From: Ectopseudomonas chengduensis
GTDB lineage: Bacteria; Pseudomonadota; Gammaproteobacteria; Pseudomonadales; Pseudomonadaceae
Length of the DNA: 64,000 nt
Direction of reading: 5' to 3'
NCBI RefSeq assembly: GCF_015712065.1
Contig: NZ_JACFYZ010000002.1
Location: 186,001-250,000 of the forward strand
Both the position numbers and the translations under genes were made by a program. Positions 17,236 to 24,988 of the stretch are shown here, one piece after another. How positions within the stretch are numbered: the first letter of the stretch is position 1; each line of letters begins with the position of its first letter. The notes below the pieces were generated by a model. That model was given only the letters and a program-made list of their open reading frames with translations. It was not told the DNA's origin and did not search any database.

Positions 17236-18465
17236 TCAGCCGAAGAACCAGTAGGTGACGGTGATCGCTGCGATCACTCCCGCCAGCTCCGCCAGCAGAG
17301 CACAGCCGACGGCGTGGCGAGCACGCTGGATACCCACTGCGCCGAAGTAAACCGCCAGCACGTAGAAGGTAGTTTCCGTGCTGCCCTGAACGGTTGCCGC
17401 GGCCAACGCCGGGAAGCTGTCCACGCCATGGGTCTGCATGGTCTCGATCAGCATGGCGCGCGCTGCGCTGCCGGAGAACGGCTTGACCAGGGCGGTGGGC
17501 AGCGCATCGACGAAACGAGTGTCCCAGCCGAAGGTTTCCACCATCCAGCGGATGCCGTCGAGGCCGAACTCCAGGGCGCCGGAAGCCCGCAGCACGCCGA
17601 TTGCGCAGAGCATCGCCACCAGATACGGCAGCAGGCTCTTGGCGATATCGAAGCCTTCGCGCGCGCCTTCGATGAACTGCTCGTAGACCTTGACCTTGCG
17701 CAGTGCGCCGACCACCAGGAAGGCCAGAATCACGCCGAACAGGGTCAGGTTGCCGAGCAACGATGACAGCGCCGCCAGAGCGGTGGCGCTGAGGCCGGCG
17801 AGCAGGGCCATGAAGCCACCGAGCAGCAGCGCCCCTGGGATCAGGTAGGCCAGTACCACCGGATCCCACAGGCGCAGGCGCTGCATCAGCGCTACCGAGA
17901 GCAGGCCGACAAGGGTCGAGGCACTGGTTGCCAGCAGGATGGGCAGGAACACCAGAGTCGGGTCGGCTGCACCCTGCTGGACGCGATACATGAAGATAGA
18001 GACCGGCAGTAGCGTTAGCGACGAGGCATTGAGCACCAGAAAGAGAATCTGCGCGTTGCTCGCGGTGAGCTTGTCCGGGTTCAGCTCCTGCAGACTGCGC
18101 ATGGCCTTGAGGCCAATGGGCGTGGCGGCATTGTCCAGGCCCAGGCCGTTGGCGGCGAAGTTCATGGTGATCAGCCCGAGCGCCGGATGGCCGCGCGGCA
18201 CTTCCGGCATCAGGCGCGCGAACAGTGGGCCCAGCACGCGCGCCAGGGCATCCACCAGGCCGGCTTGCTCGGCGATGCGCAGTAGGCCGAGCCACAGGGT
18301 CATGGTGCCGAACAGCAGCACCATCACTTCCACCGACAGCTTGGCCATGGCGAACAGGCTCTCGACCATGGCGCCGAACACCGCCGGGTCATCACCGATC
18401 AGCCAGCGGGAGAAGCCCGCGACCGCTGCCACCAGAAAAAAACTCAGCCACAGGCCATTGAGCAT
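17236..18465 (-). CDS. SpmA/SpmB-like nucleoside-recognition (Gate) domain membrane protein
   Basis: 409-residue polytopic membrane protein joining two Gate (nucleoside recognition) domains, as in fused 'spore maturation protein A/B' annotations of non-sporulating bacteria. The first half has FAANGLGLDNAATPIG (SpmA-like); the second has FSGSAARAML and VQGSTETTFYVLAVYFGAVG (SpmB-like). The ATG at 18465 follows GAGGGGG. The role in Pseudomonas is not established; transport or cell-wall related functions are suggested for the family. Confidence 0.82.
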   Translation of the reverse strand: MLNGLWLSFFLVAAVAGFSRWLIGDDPAVFGAMVESLFAMAKLSVEVMVLLFGTMTLWLGLLRIAEQAGLVDALARVLGPLFARLMPEVPRGHPALGLITMNFAANGLGLDNAATPIGLKAMRSLQELNPDKLTASNAQILFLVLNASSLTLLPVSIFMYRVQQGAADPTLVFLPILLATSASTLVGLLSVALMQRLRLWDPVVLAYLIPGALLLGGFMALLAGLSATALAALSSLLGNLTLFGVILAFLVVGALRKVKVYEQFIEGAREGFDIAKSLLPYLVAMLCAIGVLRASGALEFGLDGIRWMVETFGWDTRFVDALPTALVKPFSGSAARAMLIETMQTHGVDSFPALAAATVQGSTETTFYVLAVYFGAVGIQRARHAVGCALLAELAGVIAAITVTYWFFG

Positions 18466-18596
18466 GCCGTACCCCCTCGTCGTTCTGGCGGGGGATGATA
18501 ACGCGTCGCCCCATTCCATGGGACGTCCGGCAAACTGCCGTTACGTGGTCCTTCGGCGGTCAGGTCGCTCCCAGCCTCGATAAGCGGGCACCATGC

Positions 18597-19058
18597 CTAG
18601 TACCAGTTGGGATCACTGCGCAGCTGTTCCATCAGCATCTGCTGGACCTCCTCGTCCGGGTCGCCCAACCAGCGCAGGCTGGCGTGTTCACTGGGCGCGC
18701 GATCCTCGGGCAGGCCATCGGGTACCTGCACGTACAGCGCATAGGCTTCGTCGTCTTCCCATTCGAAGGCGACATAGGCGCGCTGGCCGAAACATCTGTG
18801 CGCTTCGCAAACCTGGCCAACGAGGTAGCGATCACTATCGGCTTCCACTGCCTGCATGGGGGTAGAAAGGCCGCTGAGATTGATCAGCCAGTCCGGCAGG
18901 CGCTCTTCATCCTTTACCAGGTCCTGCCAGGCTTGGCGGTACTCGGCGTTGCTGGTCAGCAACTCGCCTGGATGGAAACTGGTGTCGCGGTCGGCGGCCT
19001 GAGCCGCCAGGGCGCCGCCCATCAGCAGGGCGGCGGCAATGGCGTGAATCGACTGCAT
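18597..19058 (-). CDS. ivy: Ivy-family lysozyme inhibitor (predicted)
   Basis: Periplasmic protein of 153 residues with a signal peptide cut near AAQA/AD. The conserved Ivy pattern Cys-x-x-His-x-Cys followed by an aromatic-rich strand is visible as VCEAHRCFGQRAYVAFEW. In known Ivy proteins this Cys-bridged loop plugs the C-type lysozyme active site. The start is supported by GGGAGAG 5 bases upstream. It is the last gene of a small minus-strand group after two tiny membrane proteins. Family call is good; activity not shown. Confidence 0.75.
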   Translation of the reverse strand: MQSIHAIAAALLMGGALAAQAADRDTSFHPGELLTSNAEYRQAWQDLVKDEERLPDWLINLSGLSTPMQAVEADSDRYLVGQVCEAHRCFGQRAYVAFEWEDDEAYALYVQVPDGLPEDRAPSEHASLRWLGDPDEEVQQMLMEQLRSDPNWY

Positions 19059-19068
19059 CTATCTCTCC

Positions 19069-19233
19069 CTAAAGACGCGGGCGGCGGCCCATGACGAACG
19101 AGACGATGAACAGCACCAGGAACACCACGAATAGGATCTTGGCGATACCTGCAGCGGTGCCGGCGATACCACCGAAGCCCAGTACTGCGGCGATGATGGC
19201 GATGATCAGGAAAGTGACTGCCCAACTAAGCAT
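19069..19233 (-). CDS. small DUF1328 membrane protein (YtjA type)
   Basis: 54-residue, two-helix membrane protein [20 protein letters not shown] with a central [12 protein letters not shown] turn and a C-terminal MGRRPRL, the usual DUF1328 pattern. AGGAG lies 8 bases before the ATG. It sits 10 bases upstream of the Ivy gene and 19 bases downstream of another small membrane protein. Function unknown; the family is often stress-induced. Confidence 0.87.
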   Translation of the reverse strand: MLSWAVTFLIIAIIAAVLGFGGIAGTAAGIAKILFVVFLVLFIVSFVMGRRPRL

Positions 19234-19252
19234 GATGTTTCTCCTCGATGGA

Positions 19253-19450
19253 TCAGTGGGTAATGGCCCAGGCAGGCCAGGGGTCTTGCGCGTTGCTCGG
19301 GTCCAGAGGCTGGGGCGCAGCGCCCGTGGGCAGCTCCAGTTCGGCGGTATTGCGGCTCGCGCACAGGGTCTGGCCAATCAGTACAACGCTGGCGAGCGTC
19401 AGGCTGAGCAGAAGCAGCAAGGTGGCGAGCACCAGAGCAACTATCCACAT
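19253..19450 (-). CDS. small single-TM protein
   Basis: 65 residues: a long hydrophobic helix at positions 3-28 ([20 protein letters not shown]), then a polar proline-rich tail ending [15 protein letters not shown] is 8 bases before the ATG, and the gene is closely spaced with the DUF1328 gene, which supports it being real. No family recognised. Confidence 0.6.
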   Translation of the reverse strand: MWIVALVLATLLLLLSLTLASVVLIGQTLCASRNTAELELPTGAAPQPLDPSNAQDPWPAWAITH

Positions 19451-19653
19451 GGCGATTCTCCTGTTGCGTTGGAGGCGGATGGCGCGCTATCCGTCTCTTC
19501 CTTGTTCTGTATTGCAACCGGTGCATGACCGGTCACTCACTGGGAACGGTGCATCACCCGTGCCAGACTTTTTATTTTTATAAAAGCCTTGTAAATCATA
19601 GTCTTACGTTTTTAGACGGCCTTGAGAGGCAGGCATACTGCCCGAACGAGGTT

Positions 19654-19684
19654 TGCCCGGTCGTGCGTTTTGCCCGACCGGGCA
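19654..19684. promoter_or_regulatory. 10-bp hairpin in a 362-base intergenic region
   Basis: TGCCCGGTCG (19654-19663) pairs with CGACCGGGCA (19675-19684). The surrounding gap (19451-19812) otherwise shows only an A/T-rich stretch near 19.57 kb and a -10-like TATACT (19741-19746) that could serve the thioesterase gene. Confidence 0.35.
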
Positions 19685-19812
19685 TGGGCTGTGACGTTTT
19701 ACGCCCCGCCAGAGTGGTCGCTCGTCGACTGCACAGTCGGTATACTCGCTGCGCCCGTGTGCCATGCGGGTTCCGCGCCCAGAACAACAACCGCGCCGCG
19801 AGTCTCGAACCG

Positions 19813-20217
19813 ATGAACGACTACGAACAGGAAGACCCGATTCCCCAGGGTGACCTCGCCCTGCAGATCACTGCGTTGCCGCGCGAGACCAATGGTTTCG
19901 GTGATATCTACGGTGGCTGGCTGGTATCGCAGATGGATCTCGCCGGTACCGCGATGGCGAGCAAGGTCGCAGGTGGCCGCGTGGCGACCGTTGCCATCGA
20001 TCGCATGGCCTTTCTGGTACCGGTATCGGTAGGCGCCCAGCTCTCGTTCTACACCCAGGCGCTGGAGATTGGCCGCAGTTCGATTCAGATGATGGTCGAG
20101 GTGTGGAGCGACGATCCGCTGTCCAACGAGTGGCGCAAGGTCACCGAAGCGGTATTCGTGTTCGTCGCCATCGACGGCAGTGGTCGCACTCGCCCGGTCC
20201 CGCCGCGACGCGGTTGA
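19813..20217 (+). CDS. acyl-CoA thioesterase, hotdog fold (YciA type)
   Basis: 134-residue hotdog-fold thioesterase that hydrolyses acyl-CoA to free acid and CoA. Visible features: the catalytic loop NGFGDIYGGWLVSQMD (Asn/Asp and the start of the long helix), then VATVAIDRMAFLVPV and the C-terminal VTEAVFVFVAID. The ATG at 19813 gives the family length; the frame is open upstream to 19525 without supporting features. A terminator hairpin follows. Confidence 0.88.
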   Translation: MNDYEQEDPIPQGDLALQITALPRETNGFGDIYGGWLVSQMDLAGTAMASKVAGGRVATVAIDRMAFLVPVSVGAQLSFYTQALEIGRSSIQMMVEVWSDDPLSNEWRKVTEAVFVFVAIDGSGRTRPVPPRRG

Positions 20218-20251
20218 CGCTCACCCAGCGCAAACGCGAACTGCAGTAACG

Positions 20252-20284
20252 AAAACGCCGGCTAGAAGCCGGCGTTTTGTTTTG
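20252..20284. terminator. rho-independent terminator
   Basis: AAAACGCCGGC (20252-20262) pairs with GCCGGCGTTTT (20268-20278), then GTTTTG. It sits between the converging thioesterase and TRAP-receptor genes and can serve both. Confidence 0.85.
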
Positions 20285-20292
20285 CTGAGCGA

Positions 20293-21393
20293 TCAGCCGC
20301 GGATGTTGTAGATATCCTTCTCGTTGCTTTCCGCGTATTCGTACAGGCGCTTGAGGTAGGCCTTCTGGTGTTCCCACACCTTGGTTGCTGCCGGGTCGGC
20401 CGCTGCGCTGGCATCGACCACCTCGGCCGCCACTTCCTTCAGGCGGGCCAGGACTTCGTCCGGCAGGCGGCGAACTTCCACGCCGTCGGCCTTGAGTTGC
20501 TCCATGGCCTCCATGTTCTTGGCGTTGTAATCGTCGAGCATGTCGCCGTTGACGTCACGAGCAGCAGCGCGAACGATGGCTTGCAGGTCCGGCGGCAGGG
20601 TTTCCCAGGCCTTGATGTTGACGTCCAGCTCGAACAGAACGCTCGGCTCCTGCCAGCCCGGGGTGTAGTAGTACTTGGCTGCTTTGTGCAGGCCGAGAGC
20701 CAGATCGTTGTATGGGCCGATCCACTCGGTGGCGTCGATGGCGCCAGTCTGCATGGCAGTGAAGATTTCACCGGCCGGCATGTTGACCACGGTACCGCCC
20801 ATCTTGGTCAGCACTTCGCCGCCCAGGCCTGGGGTACGCATCTTCAGGCCCTTGAAGTCGTCGACCGAGTTCATTTCCTTGTTGAACCAGCCAGCGGTCT
20901 GCACGCCGGTGTTGCCGCAGGCCATCGGCAGCACGCCGAAGGGTTTGTAGACCTCTTCCCACAGCTGCTGACCACCACCGCGGTGCAGCCAGGCGTTCAT
21001 TTCCTGGGCGTTGGGGCCAAATGGCGAGGCGCAGAAGAACTGCGCAGCCGGGACCTTGCCTTTCCAGTAATACGGTGCGCCGTGACCCATCTCGGCGGTA
21101 CCACGGGAGACTGCATCGAACACTTCCAGTGCCGGTACCAGTTCACCTGCTGCGTACACCTTGACCTTCAGGCGGCCGTTACTCATTTCCTCGACCAGCT
21201 TGGCGAAGCGCTCGGCCCCCACGCCGACGCCCGGAAAGTTCTTCGGCCAGGAGGTGACCATCTTCCAGTTGAAGGTTTGGGAACTCGAACCCTCTTGGGG
21301 TGCTGCGGCGCTCTTGGCATCTTCTTTACAGCCAGCCAGTGCGGTTGCTGCAAGGCCTACGCCCGCTGCGGCGAGTATGTCGCGACGTTTCAT
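20293..21393 (-). CDS. TRAP transporter solute-binding protein (DctP/TakP type)
   Basis: Extracytoplasmic receptor of a TRAP transporter, 366 residues. The N-terminus MKRRDILAAAGVG...LAGC combines a twin-arginine-like motif with a lipobox (Cys22), so it may be a Tat-exported lipoprotein. The DctP domain follows, with MGHGAPYYWKGKVPA and the invariant Arg of LKMRTPGLGG; TEWIGPYND is typical of the 2-oxoacid (TakP) branch. It is divergent from its two permease subunits across 244 bases. The ligand is probably a monocarboxylate or 2-oxoacid. Confidence 0.88.
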   Translation of the reverse strand: MKRRDILAAAGVGLAATALAGCKEDAKSAAAPQEGSSSQTFNWKMVTSWPKNFPGVGVGAERFAKLVEEMSNGRLKVKVYAAGELVPALEVFDAVSRGTAEMGHGAPYYWKGKVPAAQFFCASPFGPNAQEMNAWLHRGGGQQLWEEVYKPFGVLPMACGNTGVQTAGWFNKEMNSVDDFKGLKMRTPGLGGEVLTKMGGTVVNMPAGEIFTAMQTGAIDATEWIGPYNDLALGLHKAAKYYYTPGWQEPSVLFELDVNIKAWETLPPDLQAIVRAAARDVNGDMLDDYNAKNMEAMEQLKADGVEVRRLPDEVLARLKEVAAEVVDASAAADPAATKVWEHQKAYLKRLYEYAESNEKDIYNIRG

Positions 21394-21491
21394 GCAATGC
21401 TCCTTCTTGTTGTATTGGTCTTACCACGGGATCGCCGAAGGTAGACCGGGCGTGAATAACATAGGGGGTCGTGACCTACAAGCCTAGCTAA

Positions 21492-21507
21492 TACGACTAA
21501 AGTTGTA
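21492..21507. promoter_or_regulatory. interrupted palindrome between TRAP receptor and permease genes
   Basis: TACGACT-AA-AGTTGTA, a near-perfect dyad (one mismatch) in the divergent promoter region. Candidate operator controlling both directions; the regulator is unknown. Confidence 0.4.
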
Positions 21508-21637
21508 CGGGCATTGCTGCATTACCAGTAGCCTGCCTAGAATCGCCGGCCTGCGGCTCACAAGGACGCGGGCGGCGTGACGTGCAGCCAACCGGCTTGC
21601 TGTCCTGTCTCCTACTCATAACGATAAAGGACTCACT

Positions 21638-22183
21638 ATGTCCGACAAGCCTTCATTTCCCCTAGCTCTTGCATATCTGATCGATGCGCTCAACAGCTGG
21701 TTCGGCAAGGCCTGCGCCTGGCTGACGGTATTCTTGGTGATCGGTACCACCATCGTCGTGGTACTGCGTTACGGTTTCGGTATCGGCGCGACAGCCCTGC
21801 AGGAGGCGGTGCTTTACGCTCACGCACTGGTGTTCATGGGCGCAGCGTCATGGGTGCTGCAGCGCAACGGTCACGTGCGCGTGGATATCTTCTACCAGAA
21901 GTTCAGCGGCCGCCGTCAGGCGCTGGTGGAGATTTTCGGTAACCTGCTGTTCCTGCTGCCGGTCGCGCTGTTTCTCGGTTGGGCCAGCTGGGACTACGTC
22001 AGCAATGCCTGGTCGACCTTCGAAGCCTCCAGCGAGTCTGGCGGGCTGAAATTCGTCTACCTGCAGAAAAGCATCATCCTGGTACTGGTCATCAGCCTGG
22101 TACTGCAAGGTATTTCCAATCTGATCAAGGCGCTCTACGTCTTCAGCGGTCGCCTGCCGGCTCCGGAGGTGAAACATGGCTGA
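21638..22183 (+). CDS. TRAP transporter small permease (DctQ)
   Basis: 181-residue membrane protein with four hydrophobic helices, the DctQ pattern: VVVLRYGFGIGATALQEAVLYAHALVF with the conserved QE in helix 2. AAAGGA precedes the ATG. It overlaps the large-permease gene by 8 bases, so the two are translationally coupled. Confidence 0.9.
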   Translation: MSDKPSFPLALAYLIDALNSWFGKACAWLTVFLVIGTTIVVVLRYGFGIGATALQEAVLYAHALVFMGAASWVLQRNGHVRVDIFYQKFSGRRQALVEIFGNLLFLLPVALFLGWASWDYVSNAWSTFEASSESGGLKFVYLQKSIILVLVISLVLQGISNLIKALYVFSGRLPAPEVKHG

Positions 22184-23552
22184 GTTGATGGCGATTCTGC
22201 TGTTCGTCAGTATTTGCGTGGCCTTGATGGCCGGCTTCCCGGTGGCGTTCACCCTGGCCGGCGTTTCCCTGCTGTTCGCCGCTATCGGCGTCGTCACGGG
22301 CACCTTCGACCCCGGTTACCTCAGCGCCCTGCCGAACCGTCTGTTCGGCATCATGAACAACCAGACCATGCTCGCCGTGCCGCTGTTCGTGTTCATGGGC
22401 GTGATGCTGGAACGTTCACGGGTGGCCGAGGACTTGCTCGAGTCCATGTCGCGCCTGTTCGGCACCCTGCGTGGCGGCCTGGCGATTTCCGTGTGCGTGG
22501 TCGGCGCTCTGCTGGCTGCTTCTACCGGTATCGTCGGTGCCACCGTGGTGACCATGGGCCTGCTGGCACTGCCGACCATGCTGCGCCGCGGTTACGACCC
22601 GGCCATTTCCACCGGGACACTGGCTGCTACCGGCACCCTGGGGCAGATCATTCCACCCTCGATCGTGCTGGTGCTGCTGGGTGACGTGATGTCCAGCGCC
22701 TATCAGCAGGCACAGTTGAAGATGGGCATCTTCTCGCCGAAGACCGTATCGGTCGGCGACCTGTTCGTCGGCGCGCTGATTCCCGGGCTGCTGCTGGTTG
22801 GCCTGTACATCGTCTACATCATCGCAGTCGCCATCCTCCAGCCGAAGAAACTGCCGGCGCTGCCGCAGGAGGAACTAGGTCCGATCGAGTGGGGCAAGCT
22901 GGGCAAGGCGCTGATTCCGCCGCTGATCCTGATCGGCGCGGTGCTGGGTTCGATCCTCGCCGGTTATGCCACGCCGACCGAGGCTGCTGCATTGGGTGCC
23001 GTGGGCGCCATGTTGCTGGCTTTCAGCAAGGGCAAGCTGAACTTTGGCCAGCTCAAGGAAGTGGCCTACGGCACCACCGAAATCAGTGCCATGGTCTTCA
23101 TGATCCTGATCGGTGCTTCGCTGTTCTCGCTGGTGTTCCGTGGCTTCGGCGGTGAGGCATTGATCGAGGACGTGTTCGCCCAGTTGCCAGGCGGCGTGCT
23201 GGGTGCGTTCTTCCTGGTGATGCTGGTGATCTTCCTGCTCGGCTTCATTCTCGACTTCATCGAGATCACCTTCGTGGTGGTACCGATCGTCGGGCCGGTG
23301 CTGCTTGCCATGGGCCTCGATCCGATCTGGCTCGGCGTGATGATCGCACTGAACCTGCAGACGTCCTTCCTCACTCCGCCATTCGGCTTCGCGCTGTTCT
23401 ATCTGCGTGGCGTGACGCCGGCGAGCATTCCCACCAGCACCATCTACAAGGGTGTCGTGCCGTTCATCCTGATCCAGATTCTGCTGCTGGTAATCGCCTA
23501 CATCTTCCCGGGGCTGATCACCTGGCTGCCGGAGCAGGTCTACGGCAAATAA
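22176..23552 (+). CDS. TRAP transporter large permease (DctM)
   Basis: 458-residue, about 12-helix permease of the DctM family. Conserved parts: FPVAFTLAGVSLLFA, LVVGALLAASTGIVGATVVTMG and GTLGQIIPPSIVLVLLGD. It carries out Na+-driven solute uptake with DctQ and the divergently encoded receptor. A strong terminator follows. Confidence 0.93.
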   Translation: MAELMAILLFVSICVALMAGFPVAFTLAGVSLLFAAIGVVTGTFDPGYLSALPNRLFGIMNNQTMLAVPLFVFMGVMLERSRVAEDLLESMSRLFGTLRGGLAISVCVVGALLAASTGIVGATVVTMGLLALPTMLRRGYDPAISTGTLAATGTLGQIIPPSIVLVLLGDVMSSAYQQAQLKMGIFSPKTVSVGDLFVGALIPGLLLVGLYIVYIIAVAILQPKKLPALPQEELGPIEWGKLGKALIPPLILIGAVLGSILAGYATPTEAAALGAVGAMLLAFSKGKLNFGQLKEVAYGTTEISAMVFMILIGASLFSLVFRGFGGEALIEDVFAQLPGGVLGAFFLVMLVIFLLGFILDFIEITFVVVPIVGPVLLAMGLDPIWLGVMIALNLQTSFLTPPFGFALFYLRGVTPASIPTSTIYKGVVPFILIQILLLVIAYIFPGLITWLPEQVYGK

Positions 23553-23570
23553 GTATCGCTGGCTGGTTTG

Positions 23571-23609
23571 GCAAAACGCCCGTCCTTGTGATGGGCGTTT
23601 TGCTTTTTG
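23571..23609 (+). terminator. rho-independent terminator after dctM
   Basis: GCAAAACGCCC (23571-23581) pairs with GGGCGTTTTGC (23593-23603), then TTTTTGC. Confidence 0.85.
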
Positions 23610-23651
23610 CGTTGTCACACTATCTGTCATCTATCTCAGCGAGAGGTCGTC

Positions 23652-24554
23652 ATGAGCACCGCCCAAGTCGAACGCGTGGAACTGGATCAACTGGTCTGCT
23701 GGCGCATTCGTGCCGCCGACAGCGAATTGCTGGTGGCCCAGCAGGGTGCGCAGATTCTCAGTTACCAGCAGGGCGAGCAGCCGCCGCTGATCTGGCTAAG
23801 CCCGGATGCGGCCTACCAACGTGGCCAAAGCGTGCGTGGTGGTGTGCCGGTGTGCTGGCCCTGGTTCGGTGACCTGCGGCGCAATCCGCAGGCCGTGCAG
23901 GCGCACTACCATCAGGAGCAGGCGCCGGCCCACGGCCTGGTGCGAGCGCTGGACTGGGAGCTGCTGGGCATCGACGAGGAGGACGACACTGTCACTCTGC
24001 GCTTTGCCTATGACACGCGTAATCAGCCGCTGGACGGCTGGCCCAGGGACGTCGGCCTGACCTTCGTCGTGCGTCTGGCGCAGGATCTCAGCATGAGCCT
24101 GGAAACCCACAATCGCGGTGACACGCCCCTGACCCTGAGCCAGGCGCTGCACAGCTACTTCGCCGTCAGCGACGTGCGCCAGGTCAGCGTCGAGGGGCTG
24201 CAGGCCTGTCGTTACCTCGACACCCTGCTGGACTGGCAGGAGCTGCGTCAGCAGGACGAACTGGGATTCAGCGCCGAGACGGATCGTATCTACCTCGATA
24301 CCCCCGCGCGGCTGAGTATCGTCGACCCCGGCTGGGGGCGGCGCATCCATCTGGATGCCCGTGGTTCACGTTCGGCCGTGCTGTGGAATCCCTGGGTCGA
24401 CAAGGCCAGGCGCCTCTCGCAATTTCCCGACGACGCCTGGCAGAACATGCTCTGCATCGAGACGGCCAATGTGCTGGAGGATGTCGTGCAGCTGAAAGCC
24501 GACGAGCGGCATCGTCTGGAGCTGCGCCTGTCCAGCGAGCCTCTGCTGAACTGA
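23652..24554 (+). CDS. D-hexose-6-phosphate mutarotase (YeaD type)
   Basis: Galactose-mutarotase-fold aldose 1-epimerase, 300 residues, close to the E. coli YeaD length. Visible motifs: GGVPVCWPWFG, a His in PAHGLVRALDWEL and WNPWVDKARRLSQFPDD near the end. It interconverts the alpha and beta anomers of hexose 6-phosphates. The ATG at 23652 follows GAGAGGTCGTC; the open frame further upstream overlaps the terminator and is not used. Confidence 0.87.
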   Translation: MSTAQVERVELDQLVCWRIRAADSELLVAQQGAQILSYQQGEQPPLIWLSPDAAYQRGQSVRGGVPVCWPWFGDLRRNPQAVQAHYHQEQAPAHGLVRALDWELLGIDEEDDTVTLRFAYDTRNQPLDGWPRDVGLTFVVRLAQDLSMSLETHNRGDTPLTLSQALHSYFAVSDVRQVSVEGLQACRYLDTLLDWQELRQQDELGFSAETDRIYLDTPARLSIVDPGWGRRIHLDARGSRSAVLWNPWVDKARRLSQFPDDAWQNMLCIETANVLEDVVQLKADERHRLELRLSSEPLLN

Positions 24555-24868
24555 CAGGCGCTGAGCTGGCTGGCTGTCCTGGCATAAAGCCAGCTCTCTG
24601 GACAGTGGCTGGCATCACAAAAAATAATATCAATGCGCCAGTAAGTGTGATGCGCCACTAATTTGCTAGTAAGTAATTTCTTACAACTATCCAAGGGCTT
24701 ATCTGAAACGCAAAACATCGATAACAACTTGTCCTAAGTGCGAGACAAATAGTCGGCACTAGCGTTCCGGTAATAATTTGAAAGATGTCGACGAATGTTA
24801 GGTGTTTCACACTTTGGGCGGTTGCTCACCTCCGGTCATGGGGCTAGGATGCCCGACCTATAAGGATC
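24555..24868. other. AT-rich intergenic region upstream of the T6SS operon
   Basis: No credible gene between the mutarotase and tssA. Base composition falls well below the flanks. ATGCGCCA occurs twice (24633-24640 and 24650-24657) within an A/T-rich stretch. No convincing -24/-12 (sigma54) or -35/-10 promoter could be picked by eye. Confidence 0.5.
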
Positions 24869-24912
24869 TTGCGCAATTTGTTGCACAAACAACTGCGCAA
24901 AAAGTTGCGCAC
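24869..24912. promoter_or_regulatory. array of four TTGCGCAA-like palindromes at 12-bp spacing
   Basis: TTGCGCAA (24869), TTGCACAA (24881), CTGCGCAA (24893) and TTGCGCAC (24905): four octamers beginning exactly 12 bases apart, 77 bases before tssA. The consensus TTGCGCAA is itself a palindrome. The even phasing suggests cooperative binding of a dimeric regulator. No specific regulator is identified. Confidence 0.6.
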
Positions 24913-24988
24913 TGCGATGTTTTCTCTAAGCCATAGCGGCGATATGAGATTTCGCGGAAGTTGCCCACTTTAATAGTCGAGTCATGGA

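Noticed and set aside
24555..24988. Sigma54 (-24/-12) promoter for the T6SS operon
   Set aside because: GG and GC pairs at the required spacing were looked for and not found convincingly, although an sfa-type activator is encoded in the locus.
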